A stretch of DNA of 64,000 bases from Karstenula rhodostoma CBS 690.94 (GCA_010093485.1 MU001496.1:1369666-1433665), one strand, 5' to 3'. Counted from the first letter of the stretch, positions 24,125 to 35,991 are shown. A program made the numbers and translations. The notes: generated by a model not told the origin, from the sequence alone.

Positions 24125-24470
24125 AGACGAGACTTGCTGTCAAGTTTACATGAAGGAATGGTTCAGCTCCAGATGCGGAGGGAAGGTTCGTTAGGGAACC
24201 CTTGCGCGCATCGAATTTTTGCACATGCTCAGGTCTTATGCCAATCCAGGGGTATATGCAGTGGCTAGACGATATATCGGGAACATGAGGAACGTCAGTA
24301 TTGAGACTGGTTTGAGTTTCAACATTCTTGGAGCAAACACGCATGCATCGGGAAATCCGATTCGCGTCTAGTATTCTTGATTTGGTATCCGATACGAATG
24401 AACTCAATCAAAAGGATACGATGGTATGTTGTGTGTGAAGTAGCATACGAAGTCTTGATTCGAGGGTCCG
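24125..24470. other. Intergenic, 3'-to-3'
   Basis: 346 bp between convergent genes. Nothing recognised. Confidence 0.4.
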
Positions 24471-25351
24471 CTACATACCATACAGCAACTTGACGATATT
24501 ATTGTTGACATCCATTTCGAACAGTCTGGATTGATTCGTCGACGCCGTCAGTATCTTGTGCAAGTTCTTAGTAAAATATGACTGCGATGCCAAATATCCA
24601 AACCTCCGCATATCAGCGTTGAGTGCCTGTTGACCTGGCGCTGACTCTGCAACAGCCTCCTTGTGCGCTCTGATGACCTCGACATGGAACTTGGCAATCC
24701 TACTTGCGAGCGTATCAACGTAGCTGCTCAAGGCCTCCGCACTATCAAATGCTTTGTTGACCCACCCTACCCTCTCAGCTTCCTTAGCCCGCACCTCTGC
24801 GGAGGAGAGTAAGTATTCCATCGCTAAGCTTGGACCGATGAGTCGCACAAGCTGCTGTAATCCCCCAACATGCAGTAGACTTCTATCAGCTTCCGGTGCG
24901 CCAAAGACTGCGTTTGGCCCAGCGAAACGCATGTCGCTGCGACCTCGTCTCCAGCACCGAAGGCTCGTCCGTTGATTTCTGATATGAAAACAACCGGGGT
25001 GGAAGTAGTAAGGTCCAGGCTATGGAAGTACAGGGCACTAATCTCGGTTGCATTGATACCCGCTGGAGGCTCGGGACTGAGAAGGTTCAAGTCTAAGTGG
25101 TCCCCGAAGAAGTCCGGATTGGCGCTGGATAGCACGACGACTTTGGTCAACGTCTGGCTTTGGAGGGATGCAAGAAAGGCGTGGAACTCGGGAACAAGGT
25201 CTGCATTGAATAGGTTGACTGGCGGGTTGTGTATTGCGATTCGCTTTGCTGTGCAAGCCTCGTTGATACAGGACTGTTTGAGATGATTGTAGTTCGTAGC
25301 AGATGTGAGGGCTGCTCCGAGTCCAACGAAAATCAGGCTGAGGCGGACCAT
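24471..25351 (-). pseudogene. Secreted crotonase-like protein, frameshifted
   Basis: The N-terminal frame from 25351 has a signal peptide (MVRLSLIFVGLGAALTSA) and crotonase landmarks: RIAIHNPPVNLFNADLV, VVVLSSANPDFFGDHLDL and INGRAFGAGDEVAA. The match then ends and the frame runs on to a stop near 24824. The next frame picks up at DMRFAGPNAVFGAPE (24935 downward) and continues through GGLQQLVRLIGPSLAMEYLL and GWVNKAF to a normal end. The break is at about 24936, exactly where the family has ACDMR. A net loss of 4 bases, or an equivalent indel, would explain it, and no intron fits. The enoyl-CoA hydratase/isomerase fold is clear. The gene is either inactive or carries an assembly error. Confidence 0.8.
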
Positions 25352-26281
25352 CGTTTGCCTGGCGTCAAAATCGAGTTTTGTGATGTGTTGCTCGTCTCTT
25401 CAGGACAGGATGCTGACCTATAAAGTCGTCCTGGGTATAGTAATCATCCACACTTCTGGTGTAGACAATTATACAATCAGTACCGAGGATTACTGACCAG
25501 ACCACGGCTGATACGACGACGCAATAGTAACGATCCATGAGGATGCATTTACTGTTCGCAGTTAAGTGCCATTGCTCAACCTGCTAAGCTCCTCTTCCCT
25601 CAACCACAAAATCCCAACATAGCCCCGAAATGATAAGGGATCGCACGAACGAGAATGATTGGTCTGTCTTAATTTTCGCAGTATTCGGGAAGTCTATGCA
25701 TTCTGCATGAAAAGAGCTATTCGGGTTGTATACGTGAGATGCAACGTGGGATGGAAGATTCAGGTGCTGCCCCGCTTTTGGTCCTACGCTAATCCAAGGC
25801 AGCAGCAGCTGCTACAGAAACAGGCCGCCTTCTACAACTGCGCAATAGAGCACTGAAATACCTCCAAGCCATTGTAAAGGCTTTTGATTCTCGGCATATC
25901 GTCCTTCAGTTGCTCTCTGGCGACTGTTCTCACGGATCCCGCACTGCGGCGTCCACTCTGGGTACAGTGTTCTCACATCGACAACGGACGTTGAAGCAAC
26001 TCGTGTGAGTCCCTACTTTCTTGCAGCTTGTTTTCATTGCTGCAAACAACAAAGTCCTTGCATCATGATGAAGAATTATGAGAGCAAATTGTTGTTGGGA
26101 CATGGTGCCTAGGACGAAAAGAATGTAGCGTGTAAGGCTTGCTCAAATGCACAGCGAATAATTTTTCACCGTTTGCTTGAGCTATATATTTGTGCCTCAG
26201 TTATACATGATGCTAACTGCTGCTTCAGATGACACTACAAAAACATACACGAGAAGAACCCGTCACTCAGCAGATCCAAGG
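25352..26281. other. Intergenic, no gene recognised
   Basis: 930 bp with only short frames. Confidence 0.5.
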
Positions 26282-27325
26282 ATGGATTCCCGGGACAGGT
26301 TACTCAGCATACCTCGCGAATTACGCGACGAGATAATCACACTTGTCCTGACACATCATCATCCCAGCCCTCAGACCACGGCCGAAGTTGAAGCACAGGC
26401 CAGAAAAAACCTTTGGGGTGACAGTGTTTACTACCTAGCCGACCCGGGCTCATACACCGCCAACGCACCCGCTCTGCTCCTCGTAAACAAACAACTACGT
26501 TCTGAAACGAGAAGTGCGCTCGAAAGACTCGACCTCGCTCACGAAATCGAATTTAAATTCGTCAACGAACAATACTTAGCCCCTACATGGACACTCATAC
26601 CCACGCCAACGAAACATTACAAACGCGTCCACGCTAGTTTCCAAAGTATGGGTGCCTGGCACCATCCTGCGCTCCCTAGCAAATTCACAGGAAATCCATG
26701 GAAGACTGGCGATGGGGGACCGCCAACCTATGTATGGATATTCTATCATACCCTTGGGCACTTCCTGACTTACGGAGTCGATGCATCGCGCGCAGAAGCC
26801 CCACCCGGAATAGTCTCAGTTGAGCGATTGGAGCTTGACTTTATTGACCCCAAAGAAACTCATTTACTTCCACCAGAAAATGATTCAATGACCATTTGGG
26901 CGGCTCGTTGTCGCCGTTCAGGTTCGCGACGTCCACGCAACCCCGAGGGACCAGAGCTCCTCCGCCCAGAATGGCTCGCAAGCGACCTCACCAGATATAT
27001 GCACGCTTGTTTTGGTATGAGCTACCATTTCGCGCGCTATGCACGCATGTTGCACGGGCGCATTGGAACCATGGTTGCCAAAGTCAACGGCAACGTCATT
27101 GACGACATTGATGTCGGGCAGCTGCTTGCGGAGTTGAAGTTCAATAACAGTTTTGGCAACGTTGATAGGGCGAAGCGTGTGGAGACCTGGATTAGTTGGA
27201 AGGAGGAGGCTCAAGAGCAGCGGAAGAAGCATGGGCTGAAGACGGTGGAGTTTGAAGATGGTTGGAAGGAGGAGGCGAGAAAACGGGCAGCAGAGTACTA
27301 TGAGAAGAACCCATCGCAGTGGTGA
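26282..27325 (+). CDS. 2EXR / F-box-like domain protein
   Basis: Single exon, 347 aa from the ATG at 26282 (MDSRDRLLSIPRELRDEI). The frame is open further upstream, but this Met sits at the domain edge. The N-terminal LLSIPRELRDEIITLVL followed by ALLLVNKQLRSET is the 2EXR/F-box-like pattern abundant in dothideomycetes. The rest is a Trp/Tyr-rich globular region (VWIFYHTLGHFLTYGVD, VSVERLELDFIDP) and a charged helical C-terminus. Function is unknown; a substrate-adaptor role is only suggested by the domain. Confidence 0.8.
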   Translation: MDSRDRLLSIPRELRDEIITLVLTHHHPSPQTTAEVEAQARKNLWGDSVYYLADPGSYTANAPALLLVNKQLRSETRSALERLDLAHEIEFKFVNEQYLAPTWTLIPTPTKHYKRVHASFQSMGAWHHPALPSKFTGNPWKTGDGGPPTYVWIFYHTLGHFLTYGVDASRAEAPPGIVSVERLELDFIDPKETHLLPPENDSMTIWAARCRRSGSRRPRNPEGPELLRPEWLASDLTRYMHACFGMSYHFARYARMLHGRIGTMVAKVNGNVIDDIDVGQLLAELKFNNSFGNVDRAKRVETWISWKEEAQEQRKKHGLKTVEFEDGWKEEARKRAAEYYEKNPSQW

Positions 27326-27469
27326 GCCTGTAGCATAGACTGTTGAGCAGTCAATTTCTGGTCCTTCTCTAACTTGAGTCCATCCTGGCTACTGTCATAT
27401 ATCATGATATCTTGAATCTACGGTATCGAGCCGATCATGCCCTCTACACAGGAACCAAACTGTCTCCCT

Positions 27470-27960
27470 TCAAGACTTCTCCGCCCCCTTCCCTCGAAAT
27501 TGCTTGCCGCCGGGAGTGAACTCCTCTACAAAAACAAAAGTCAGCATCTCTCTTACAATCTAACACAGTGTAGACCCTGGACTTACTCGTCGCCTCCCAA
27601 AGGTCACAGCGCATCGTACGCAGAAGCTCCTCCAGAGCCTCCCACGCCGAGTCATGCGTCTCGATGCTCTGTTTGCACAACTCCCACCCGCCCCCCACGC
27701 GTTCGCGGTATCCAACGCATTTGGCCCGGTATACGGTGACTCCGTTGGGAGGCACGGTGCACGTACAGGTCACGACGCCAAACCGTTCGTAGTCGCCCGT
27801 GGGACCGTAGAGGTTGCGGGCGATGTCTGAGGACGAATTAGCTAGGGCAAACTGGTCGTTTCGTGCATCTGGGCGTATTTTTACTCCCAATGGCGGTCTC
27901 GAGCTCTTTCTCGAGCTGAGCCTCAGCTAGGCGCGCTTGGATTGCGGTTGCTGCAGACAT
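27470..27960 (-). CDS. Small conserved-looking protein, three exons
   Basis: The structure is complement(join(27470..27525,27587..27826,27885..27960)), 123 aa. Introns of 58 and 61 bp have GTAAAA/GTAAGT donors and CAG/TAG acceptors. Branch-like CTAAT and CTGAC sites support them, and the frame is kept. The product starts MSAATAIQARLAEAQLEKE (helical), then NIARNLYGPTGDYERFG, a Cys/Val strand, GGWELCKQSIETHD and TPGGKQF near the end. Read without introns, the gene looks frameshifted, but it is not. No family recognised and no signal peptide. Confidence 0.72.
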
Positions 27961-29046
27961 TGTAATCCAATATACTGATTTGTGGATGGACTTGAAGTCG
28001 GTTCGGTATGTATTTGGAAGTAGAGGTCGGGTAGAAATCGAGTCGTTGTGTCGAGAGGTAGCGAGCCTTCGGGGTAATGGGTTTAAATATTGACCAGATT
28101 GGCGGTGGATGGCGCTCTAGTATCCGCAGTGAAGATGAATTAGGCTATCAGAGACTTGCAACATTGAACCTCATAAAACCACAGTCATACGGCGTGACCT
28201 CGTGAATGGACGGGATACCTCCAGCTATTAACGTACCGCGGTGAATGGCTCACTGATTTCCTTGGTAAATATGAGCAACCCCGATGTGTACAGTCAATCT
28301 GGAAGCCCAGTGTGACCTACAGCACTTTGTTTAGTGATGCAAAAGAGATCTAGAGTCATCCTATTTACCCAAGACATACTAGACACACTTTCTGGCCTCC
28401 CGCCCTTGTGTATCGCCGTTGCGTTGTTTGGCGCGACCATCATCTGCTAGAGCTATGTCTTGGGCCGCGTTCTGCGTCACACTCTGAGTCTAAGCGGCGC
28501 GGGTGAACCTGTCAAGTATGTGACCCAGCGCTTGGATATCTTGGGCGATCAAGTCACACATCACAATGGATTCTTAAGTATATTTGAAGTGAAAGCGACG
28601 CAGTGTGAGTGTGAATGCTAAAAGATCGAAAGAGGCTAATCCGCTTAAGGTATGGCGCCAACGCTGATGAAAGCGCGACATGAACCCTAACCCTCACAGA
28701 GCGATCGCGACTTACTCACGCCATCTGTAACCAACGCGATCATTATGTGCCAAACCTCGTCTGATCTTGCAATTTTCCAGGCCCTCTCGTGACTCTGTTT
28801 CAAAAGTCCACGGCAGCCTGTCAGCCCAGACTAGCCAAGCGCGCGGCATGAAACGTTTCGCATCCACGTCCCGCGTTTGAGGCTAGCAACGCGAACGTCA
28901 GTCTTCAAGATGTCCTCGCCTTCGCGACAGCGCTCTCCTCCCTTGTCCATTCCTTGCCTCACGAGGCTTCACTTTTAGTTCTCTTCTATTCGCTTCTGCT
29001 GCACCTGGTGTGCTTTTTTTTGTTCATTTCTTACCATACCTTCATA
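27961..29046. other. Intergenic, about 1.1 kb
   Basis: No gene seen. AACCCTAACCCT at about 28684-28695 is two telomere-like units and too short to mean much. Confidence 0.5.
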
Positions 29047-29950
29047 ATGCCGCAAGAGTACCGAGCAGTGCCGGTAGAGGAGGCGTCTCAGTCGAGTGGC
29101 GACGATGCGAGTGTGAATGAGAAGTTCGAGTGGAGGGCAGAAAAGAAGACGCTTTCGCAGCGGATACGGAATGCTTCGACGTTGCATTTGGTGTGGATAG
29201 TACAGGCGGTTATGCTATCAGCATCAATAACGTTCTTCGCCCTGGGAGTGTGCATGCGAACCATGAAGCAGGCAGATGCTATCCCTATGACATTCTGTAA
29301 GGAGCCAGATTGGACAAGGACGACCCGGAGCTAACAGTACATGCAGCGCCGGTAAACGAGGCGATCGAATACAAGGTGCATCACTTCGACCTCAAGCCTA
29401 TCCCAGATGGGCCATTCGTTGGCAAGGGCCCGCAAGTAGATGCGATGTGGGAGTGGGCAACAGACGGCGGTATGGACGCACTTTCATACTGCGTTGTGAC
29501 AATCAAGCTGACCGGATCACAGTCCCGGACACCATGGTTACCCGCGAAGAGATGATCAAGATGAACATGGACCCTGAAGGCGCTCTCATGGTCACCGACC
29601 CAGCAACCGGCAAGCGTGGGTACCGTGTCGCTATCGAGGTTTTCCACCAACTCCACTGCCTGAACCTGCTCCGACAAGCAAATTGGAAGGCTCACTATTC
29701 GAAGTTGGGCGGCGACATATCTGCGGAGCCCGAGGACTTGCACGGCCATCTCGACCACTGCATTGATGCGCTTCGCCAATTCGTCATGTGCCAATCAGAC
29801 ACTAACGTGTTTCCCTTCCGCTTTCCGTTCAACGATGGCGACCCATGGCCGGACTACAGCTCGCCCAGGATGTGCCGCAACTATGAGAAGGTGCGGCAGT
29901 GGGCAATGGACCACGCGGTTGCGCAAGGTGTCGATGAGCCGGAACACTAG
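29047..29950 (+). CDS. UstYa-family (DUF3328) protein
   Basis: The structure is join(29047..29296,29347..29469,29523..29950), 266 aa. An upstream in-frame ATG at 28954 exists, but the cytosolic start MPQEYRAVPVEE is typical. One transmembrane helix (LHLVWIVQAVMLSASITFFALGV, given here as its range, about residues 48-70) makes it type II. The diagnostic metal/active-site motifs follow: HQLHC in FHQLHCLNLLR and HLDHC in HGHLDHCIDALRQ. UstYa proteins oxidise or cyclise peptides in RiPP (dikaritin) and related pathways. Intron 2 could instead end at 29507 (38 bp), but the 53-bp version contains a CTGAC branch site. No precursor peptide with repeated Kex2 sites was found nearby. Confidence 0.85.
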
Positions 29951-30348
29951 ACTTACCATAGGCTTGAAAGTCTTCCGCACTCGCACTGTACATATAAACA
30001 ATCTAGACAAATGAACACTCGTCATCTTGCAGCTCTGTGGACTGACATAATTCCTGAGGTCTCTGGTGACGTGCTTGTCTCTTTAGTACCCATATGCGTC
30101 GCTCTGCTTTCTGTTTCAGGTGTGAAATAGTTGCCCTGAGAGTTTAATGAATCTGGTGAGAGGTCTTGTACCCGGAGCGAATGATTATGGCTCACTCTCG
30201 CATGAGTTCAGATGCTCGTGATGTTAGTCAGCACCTGCCACGTGAAAGCGCGTTTTCGGTTGACGCGCCGAACATGAACCCTGTAGATGTGAGCGAGCAA
30301 CTTCAACGTCATCTGCGTCTAGCGATCACAACCGCAATCCCTCTCAAC
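29951..30348. other. Intergenic and orc6 leader
   Basis: 398 bp. In-frame ATGs at 30181, 30187 and 30202 precede the chosen orc6 start. Confidence 0.4.
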
Positions 30349-31500
30349 ATGAGCAAGGCGAACATTGAGCAAGCTCTGACAGGTCTCATCCCCACTCTAC
30401 CGGGACCTCTTCCGCCGGAGCTCGTCGATCTCGCATTATCCCTACTTGCACGATCACGAAGCGTCGCCCATTCACTCAAACCCGATGAAGAGATCGCACG
30501 ACCGTACGCATGTGCGCAATTAGCTTGCGAAAGGTGCGCATGATCCTATGACGTTGGATGGCAATTTCTGACCGGATGTAGACTGAAGAAACGCCTCAAC
30601 CTCCCCGCTATTGCACCCCGGCCGCCGTGTCCCCCTCGCATCTACAAGAAGTTATACGGTTACCTGGAGAGCGCTCTTCCCGCACCAGCAGCTGCCACCC
30701 GAGAACCTCAGACACCCCGGAAATCCGCATCGAGCGCCCCTCCATCTGCGCGAACCACCCCGAAAACACCAAGGACACCGTTGAGCGCCAAGCCGACACC
30801 AAAGAGCACGCGTAGGGACGGAAACAAAAACGAAGAGCCCCCAACATGGCTTGCGCCTACTATTCGTGGGCTTCTCAGGGCATTTGACTATCCCAATGCC
30901 ACGGGGAACGTTTACACGGGCGTGGAGATCATCCTACCGCTGCTCGCCCGCATGTCTGCCGCGGCCGCCGAAACCCCCAGCAAGCGGCCGAGGCGAGCTG
31001 CAGCGATATCGCAACCATCACTTTCAGAAATATCAGATAGCCGCATCCTTGGCCTCATTGCGGTAGTGTCTTTCTACGTTCTAAACAGGATGCTGGATCA
31101 AAATATTACACCTGAGCAGTTCATAAAGTGGACTGACAAGGCCGTCGCAACGCTGCTCGAGTCCCCCGCAGCCAAGGACGTGTCTGAAGCAGACCTGCAG
31201 GCGGAGATCGAATCGTTGATGCCTATGGCGCAGGAAGAGGGGTGGGTCCGGATGGAGTGGTTTCTTAACGTTCTTCCACCAAGCGCTGAAGAGATGGAAG
31301 GCGTCGAAGCGACGAACAGTGCGCCTGCAGTGATTGCCAATCGAGGTCATAGCTTGCGAAATTTTGGGAGTGATTACATTGGGCTAGGCACCATGATGCA
31401 GGATGCTACTGATTACCTGGGCGAAAGACAGCGCGAAGACTATGCGACGTGGAAGGCGGGTATCATGGCTCGCGTGGAGGCTATCGATGCTTCGTCGTAG
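30349..31500 (+). CDS. orc6: Origin recognition complex subunit 6
   Basis: The structure is join(30349..30533,30582..31500), 367 aa, with a 48-bp intron. The ATG at 30349 (MSKANIEQALTGLIP) matches the usual start of fungal Orc6; upstream in-frame ATGs would add up to 56 residues. The cyclin-box-like N-domain runs through PELVDLALSLLARS and ARPYACAQLACER|LKKRLNLP to PPCPPRIYKKLYGYLE. A linker holds clustered CDK-type sites (TPRK, TPKTPR, TPKS), and a second helical domain begins at WLAPTIRGLLRAFDYP. Orc6 acts with Orc1-5 at replication origins in the nucleus. The linker sites suggest CDK control, as in yeast. Confidence 0.92.
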
Positions 31501-32218
31501 TGAACGAGATATCTTGTTACACACAAAATCTACGGGTGGCACATAATGATGAAAAACTCTTTATTAGGGCTTCCCGGTGCAGCCGGAGGGTCTATGTTAC
31601 ACTGTTTATCCAACCGGATTTATACCCGACGCCATGCACGAAAAACGTTCAGTCACTTAGTAGACAACCCAAGTACCTTTTTCGCCGTACTTACCGACGC
31701 TTTTATCTAGGTCCCCGACTTTGATTGCGAAAGGCGGCATGCAAGCTATCGGAGTACAAGAGGGAGATGGAGGAGCAGCATTGACATGGGCAAATATGGC
31801 CTTTGGACGCCGCATACAAGGGAAACTTGGGAAGGTTGTGGTCAATTGTTTAGACAAACTAAGAGTGTAACAAGAACTTCGTCCAAGACAGTGAAGAAAA
31901 TGTTACGCCTTATAAGATTACAACAATTCCACGACGAGAGTTGTCGCAGAGAGCAGGGATGTTGTTGAACCATTCATTTGTAGACGAGCCTAGCTACCGG
32001 ACGCCGGCTACTGCACATTCCAGCTCGCTCAACGAATACGCTGAGGTTTCCTCTTTCGCGCCCGTATCATGTTCCGAGAAACAGGTCTCAATGACCAGGA
32101 GATGCCATATCCAAAACCGTTATGATCCTTCATCACAGGTTCGACTGCGAAGTCGCTGCGCTCGATCTGATAAGGTTGTCAGCATCTCGAAGTGAATAGA
32201 TAATGGTCAAACATACAC
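31501..32218. other. Intergenic, no gene recognised
   Basis: 718 bp with short frames only. Confidence 0.5.
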
Positions 32219-32470
32219 TTAGGGGGTCGGGCCCAGCAGCACCACTGCACAAGCAGCCTGGCAAGTGCCATAGGCCGAATTGCACGCAAGGATTGCGGGA
32301 GGGGCGGCGGCGGCCAGGACGGTTCCGAAGGTGAAACCTGCGGCGGAGTAGCAGGCGACCACGATAGCTGCGCAGCCGGTCTGACAGATGCCATAACCAA
32401 TAGGGCCAGCGGCGGCAGTACCAACAAGGAGGCCAACCACGGCGGTCGCAGCGATAGTGTGGAAACGCAT
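32219..32470 (-). CDS. Small secreted Zys-like protein
   Basis: 83 aa. A signal peptide (MRFHTIAATAVVGLLVGTAAA) is followed by a compact hydrophobic mature part of 62 residues with four or more Cys. It reads GPIGYGICQTGCAAIVVACY, a Gly/Ala hydrophobic core, and ACNSAYGTCQAACA near the end. The CxxxC...C pattern, repeated at both ends, matches short fungal proteins usually annotated as zygote-specific (Zys) class V-like. Their function in fungi is unknown. The frame is open upstream to 32641, but the internal Met starts the signal peptide. Confidence 0.8.
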   Translation of the reverse strand: MRFHTIAATAVVGLLVGTAAAGPIGYGICQTGCAAIVVACYSAAGFTFGTVLAAAAPPAILACNSAYGTCQAACAVVLLGPTP

Positions 32471-33158
32471 TGTAAGGTTGAGCTGTTCTGCTGTCAGTGT
32501 CTCTGAAAGAGGTGGCTCGCTATACATACAGTTGACGGAGTTCGAAGTTGAGGTGTCTGCTCCAAGGTTGGATTGGGTGGGTCTCACGGGAGAGGAGAGA
32601 CCGGGCTCATATAGCTTTGGTTGAGGGCACTGCCAGGTCATGTGAAAGTGCCGGCGAACGACATGGAAGAGCTCGTTCTCCAGGTTTGTCTCCCTGACCC
32701 AGTGTCACCACATTTGCCATGAATTGTATACTTCTCTAGAGCAAATCGTCCACGGAAGGTTCTAGTTTCGAAAACCTCGTGATTTGCAGGGACGTATTAT
32801 ATGCCTCTCCTATTAGCGAATGCGACCAAATCTACTAAGAATATATCATGGTGATGACCGGACCTACTAGAAAAGGGCAGTCTACGACCCATATGCATAT
32901 GAATTCTTCACGCTTTCCTCTGCAAAAAAAAACTGTATACCATACTGTCTCACACGTATGTGGCCGAACTGATTAATTTCCCGCAAAGACTTTGCTACAT
33001 ATCGCCGTGTCGACTCTGGCTCAAGACTACATTTGTACTCTTTTGTGCTATTTAAGCATCCGGATTGCTCATTCTGTGACTAGTCCAGGTTGATCATATC
33101 CCACCGTAAACCATCAAGTTGTCGTCGTCTGTACCGTCGCGACTGGATCCGCTCACCT
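32471..33158. other. Intergenic, no gene recognised
   Basis: 688 bp, low GC in parts (an A-rich run near 32920). Confidence 0.5.
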
Positions 33159-33630
33159 TCAGCAGATCTTGGCCCCATGCTTGACGCACCCATTCGTGAC
33201 GTAGTTGACCGTAATTTGTCCATCCTTGACGTTGTTGCCAGGGTTGATAGGTGCGCTGCCGTGGTACACGCAGCCGTGTTTCAGCAGCCGCAGAACGGCT
33301 TCCTTGACCTGCTTGCCATCGACTATCTGGTCCCCGAAGTTCTGCGTGAAAACACAGAGGCCCTCGTTCTTGCCCGCGTGGCAAGACATGCAAGCGATCT
33401 GCTGGCCGTCTTGGAAGGTGGCGGCGTCGGAGAGGTTTTCATTGATGAAGTCGTACATGCCGCCCGGGCCATTTTCATTATTGATTGTTCGTCCGCAGAT
33501 CGGAGCCCAGAAGGAGCCGCGGCAGTCTGAAGGTCAGTGGAGCAATCGGGAAAAGAAATGGGAGACACTTACTGATACCGAGCTGAGTGCTGAGGGCGAA
33601 CAGGAAAGCGAGGACGATGAGGAGCTTCAT
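33159..33630 (-). CDS. KP4 killer-toxin-like secreted protein
   Basis: The structure is complement(join(33159..33526,33573..33630)), 141 aa, with a 46-bp intron (GTAAGT...CAG, CTGAC branch site). Exon 1 carries a signal peptide; the intron falls right at its end. The mature part opens with the INCRGS motif typical of KP4 domains. It has eight Cys and conserved elements of the family: IAC near the middle, LCVFTQN, a HGC block and a late FNYV-like strand. KP4 from an Ustilago maydis virus blocks calcium channels of competing fungi. Chromosomal KP4-like genes occur in several ascomycetes and may act in competition or on plant roots. The gene is intact as read. A TATATA box lies about 106 bp upstream of the ATG. 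Confidence 0.85.
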
Positions 33631-35069
33631 CTTGGGTATAGCCAGAGTTTTATCTCAGTGGGCGGGCATTAACTGTGTCGTGCGGTGGCTGACTTTTGGA
33701 GCGGGATGTAGAAGAGGGAGAGGGGGGTACAGGGCTTATATATAACGGATAGCTTAGCGTTAGTCATGTGCAAGTGAAGGCGGGGAGTCGAAACTGAGCA
33801 TGGGCCTCCAAACGTTGCTGCCCGAGCCTTCCTTTTTCGGAAATGCCTGATTTGATCGCAGGCTGGAGGATCAGAGCTCTCACGAGAAATCTCACTGAAC
33901 CACATCCTCGAGCCTTCATGACCAGAGACAAGTTCCCCGTCCCAACTCCCGCGTACATGTCACTTCCGTAGAAGCCTCCGAACCTTGCCGCGCAATCTAT
34001 GATCCTCCACAACCTCGTAGTCCTCGCCATATATGCTTACAGTACCCACCTCAACCACCCTTTCAGCCGTTCCAGCCCACTCCAAGGGCAATAGAGAGAC
34101 ATCTCGGATACAATGATTGAACGCATAGTGAAGAAAAAGGTTCTGTGGCAGATGAGGTGGCCATAGACGGAGTTCAATGCCATATGGTTTGTTTGGAGCT
34201 CCAGTTCAGTCCAGAACATATTCGTTGCGCCTGCATCTTAACACACCTACGCTCCTGTCAACTGAAGAGTTACAAAGGTAATTATACCCCTACATGTATG
34301 GAATCTGGATGGTTGACTTCATTATGAGAAAATCTACTAACTCCCCTTCCCTGTAGGCACGATCGGAGTAAAACAATCCCAACCTTGGAAGGACAACGGT
34401 CACGTGATAACATGTGCTCCGGGCTGCAGGACTAAGACAAAAGCTTAGAAATGCTCACCATGGGGTAATACAATATTTGGAGACTCTTTCCTCAGGTATA
34501 CATGCTTCCGGTTCCGGTACCTGCTCTGGTAAGTACCTCTGGTCTCCGATTCGTGTAGTCTGGCGATAGCGAGCCTCGCCTCGACATTCACACCAAGCAT
34601 ACGAGCTGATGTGCTTTGCGACCGTCTAGCCCATAAAGTTATCGAAGCTGAGATATAAAAATTCATCTCAATAGAAAATATGTTCACCTCGACTTGTTCG
34701 ACGGTTCGAAGTCGTTCCTGGAGCGCGGCCTTGATGCCGGTACAGGGCCGCGTCATCGACGCGCGCGCTAACCTTGTTGCACCTCACTCCAACAGAGCTT
34801 TCAACTGCACTTTAGACGCAGGGGAAGATGCACCTTTAAAGATTCGCATCTAAGAATTCGACTGGTGCATTGATCTATTGTGTTACCTTTCCCACGCATC
34901 GCATTGGGCCATCAGCAGAGCGGGCCTAAGGTAGCACCGCACGTGCGGAGTATATTACGACCTCAACCACTGATACGCACAAGCGACTCAATCGCGCCTA
35001 TAACACCAGACCTGAGCAACTGTCCGCTTAATCTCACACTCATCGCACATTCTATCTCAACACCTCACG
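33631..35069. other. Intergenic, about 1.4 kb
   Basis: No gene recognised. It contains the divergent promoters of the KP4-like gene and the six-Cys gene. Confidence 0.5.
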
Positions 35070-35452
35070 ATGCTCTTCCACCTTTCCCTCGCCTTCTTCC
35101 TTGTGGCCTTTGCAGCTGCAGCCCCCACGGATGTCTCGGGTACGAACACATTATGCGGCTTTGCAGATCGCAAGGGTTCGGCGTCGCATTACACATACTT
35201 CGTGCTTGACGAGTGCCGTGCCCTCGGTAAGGCAGTACCGGTGGGGAACCTGTACCGCGATCCGAACTGCGATTGCACATTTTACAAGTATGTCTAGAAG
35301 AGTAGCGGATGGATGCTCGGTAGCTGACATTTGGCAGAGACGCGGATTGTGAGAAACACACATGGTATTTGTCTGTTGACTACGCGACAATGCGAGAGGA
35401 GGTCGCAGAGGTTTCGGAATACTACAAGTGCACTACGAGGACCGGACACTGA
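35070..35452 (+). CDS. Six-cysteine small secreted protein, member 1
   Basis: The structure is join(35070..35287,35338..35452), 110 aa, with a 50-bp intron (GTATGT...CAG). Signal peptide MLFHLSLAFFLVAFAAAA. The mature part has six Cys in the order LCG, DEC, NCDC, DC and KC. The intron lies in phase 2 just after CDCTFYK. The gene at 46814-47213 has the same Cys order, the same CxCxF[FY][KR] block and the same intron phase at the same place, so the two are paralogues. Size, secretion and Cys content are those of candidate effectors. No function is known. Confidence 0.82.
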
Positions 35453-35991
35453 GACGAATTAAAGAAAGAATGAGGAGACTCAGTTTTCACGGCCTGTATA
35501 GGTACATGCATGTTGGGCAAACGTTTCATTGAAGGCGAACTCAAACACAGACATACGGAACTTGGCAAATTTGAAGGGAGTCTATCATCGGGCTCCTTAA
35601 GACACACAAGCCTTATGATTCAAACTTTAAAAACTGAAGCTTCTGACATCTCAGTTCGAGGATGACCTTGAAGTGGCTGTGGGTTTGGAGCTGGGGGTCA
35701 CGGGGTTCGACCACGTGATTGCATATCTGCCCGAGTCGGCCGAAGTAATGAATGGCAGTGAAGAGTATAATTTATGATCATCACTTCGAGTGTTTTCTTC
35801 TTGCTTTAAGACCTCAGACAGAAGTTCATCACATAACCATCCATCTTCGTATAGTCAACTCGTCTGTTCCATGTACGAATGCAAGCTTTACCCTAAGTGT
35901 ATACTCATTGCGCCTCGCAACCAACCCCCCTCCATAATCTTTTAAACACGGGTTTGAAACCAGGCGCAGATAACGCCCGCTGTAAATCCCC
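35453..35991. other. Intergenic
   Basis: 539 bp, no gene seen. Confidence 0.4.

Noticed and set aside
27470..27960. Frameshift in the small gene
   Set aside because: A 58-bp intron with a branch site restores the frame; no indel is needed.
28684..28695. Telomere-like AACCCTAACCCT
   Set aside because: Two units only, inside ordinary intergenic sequence.
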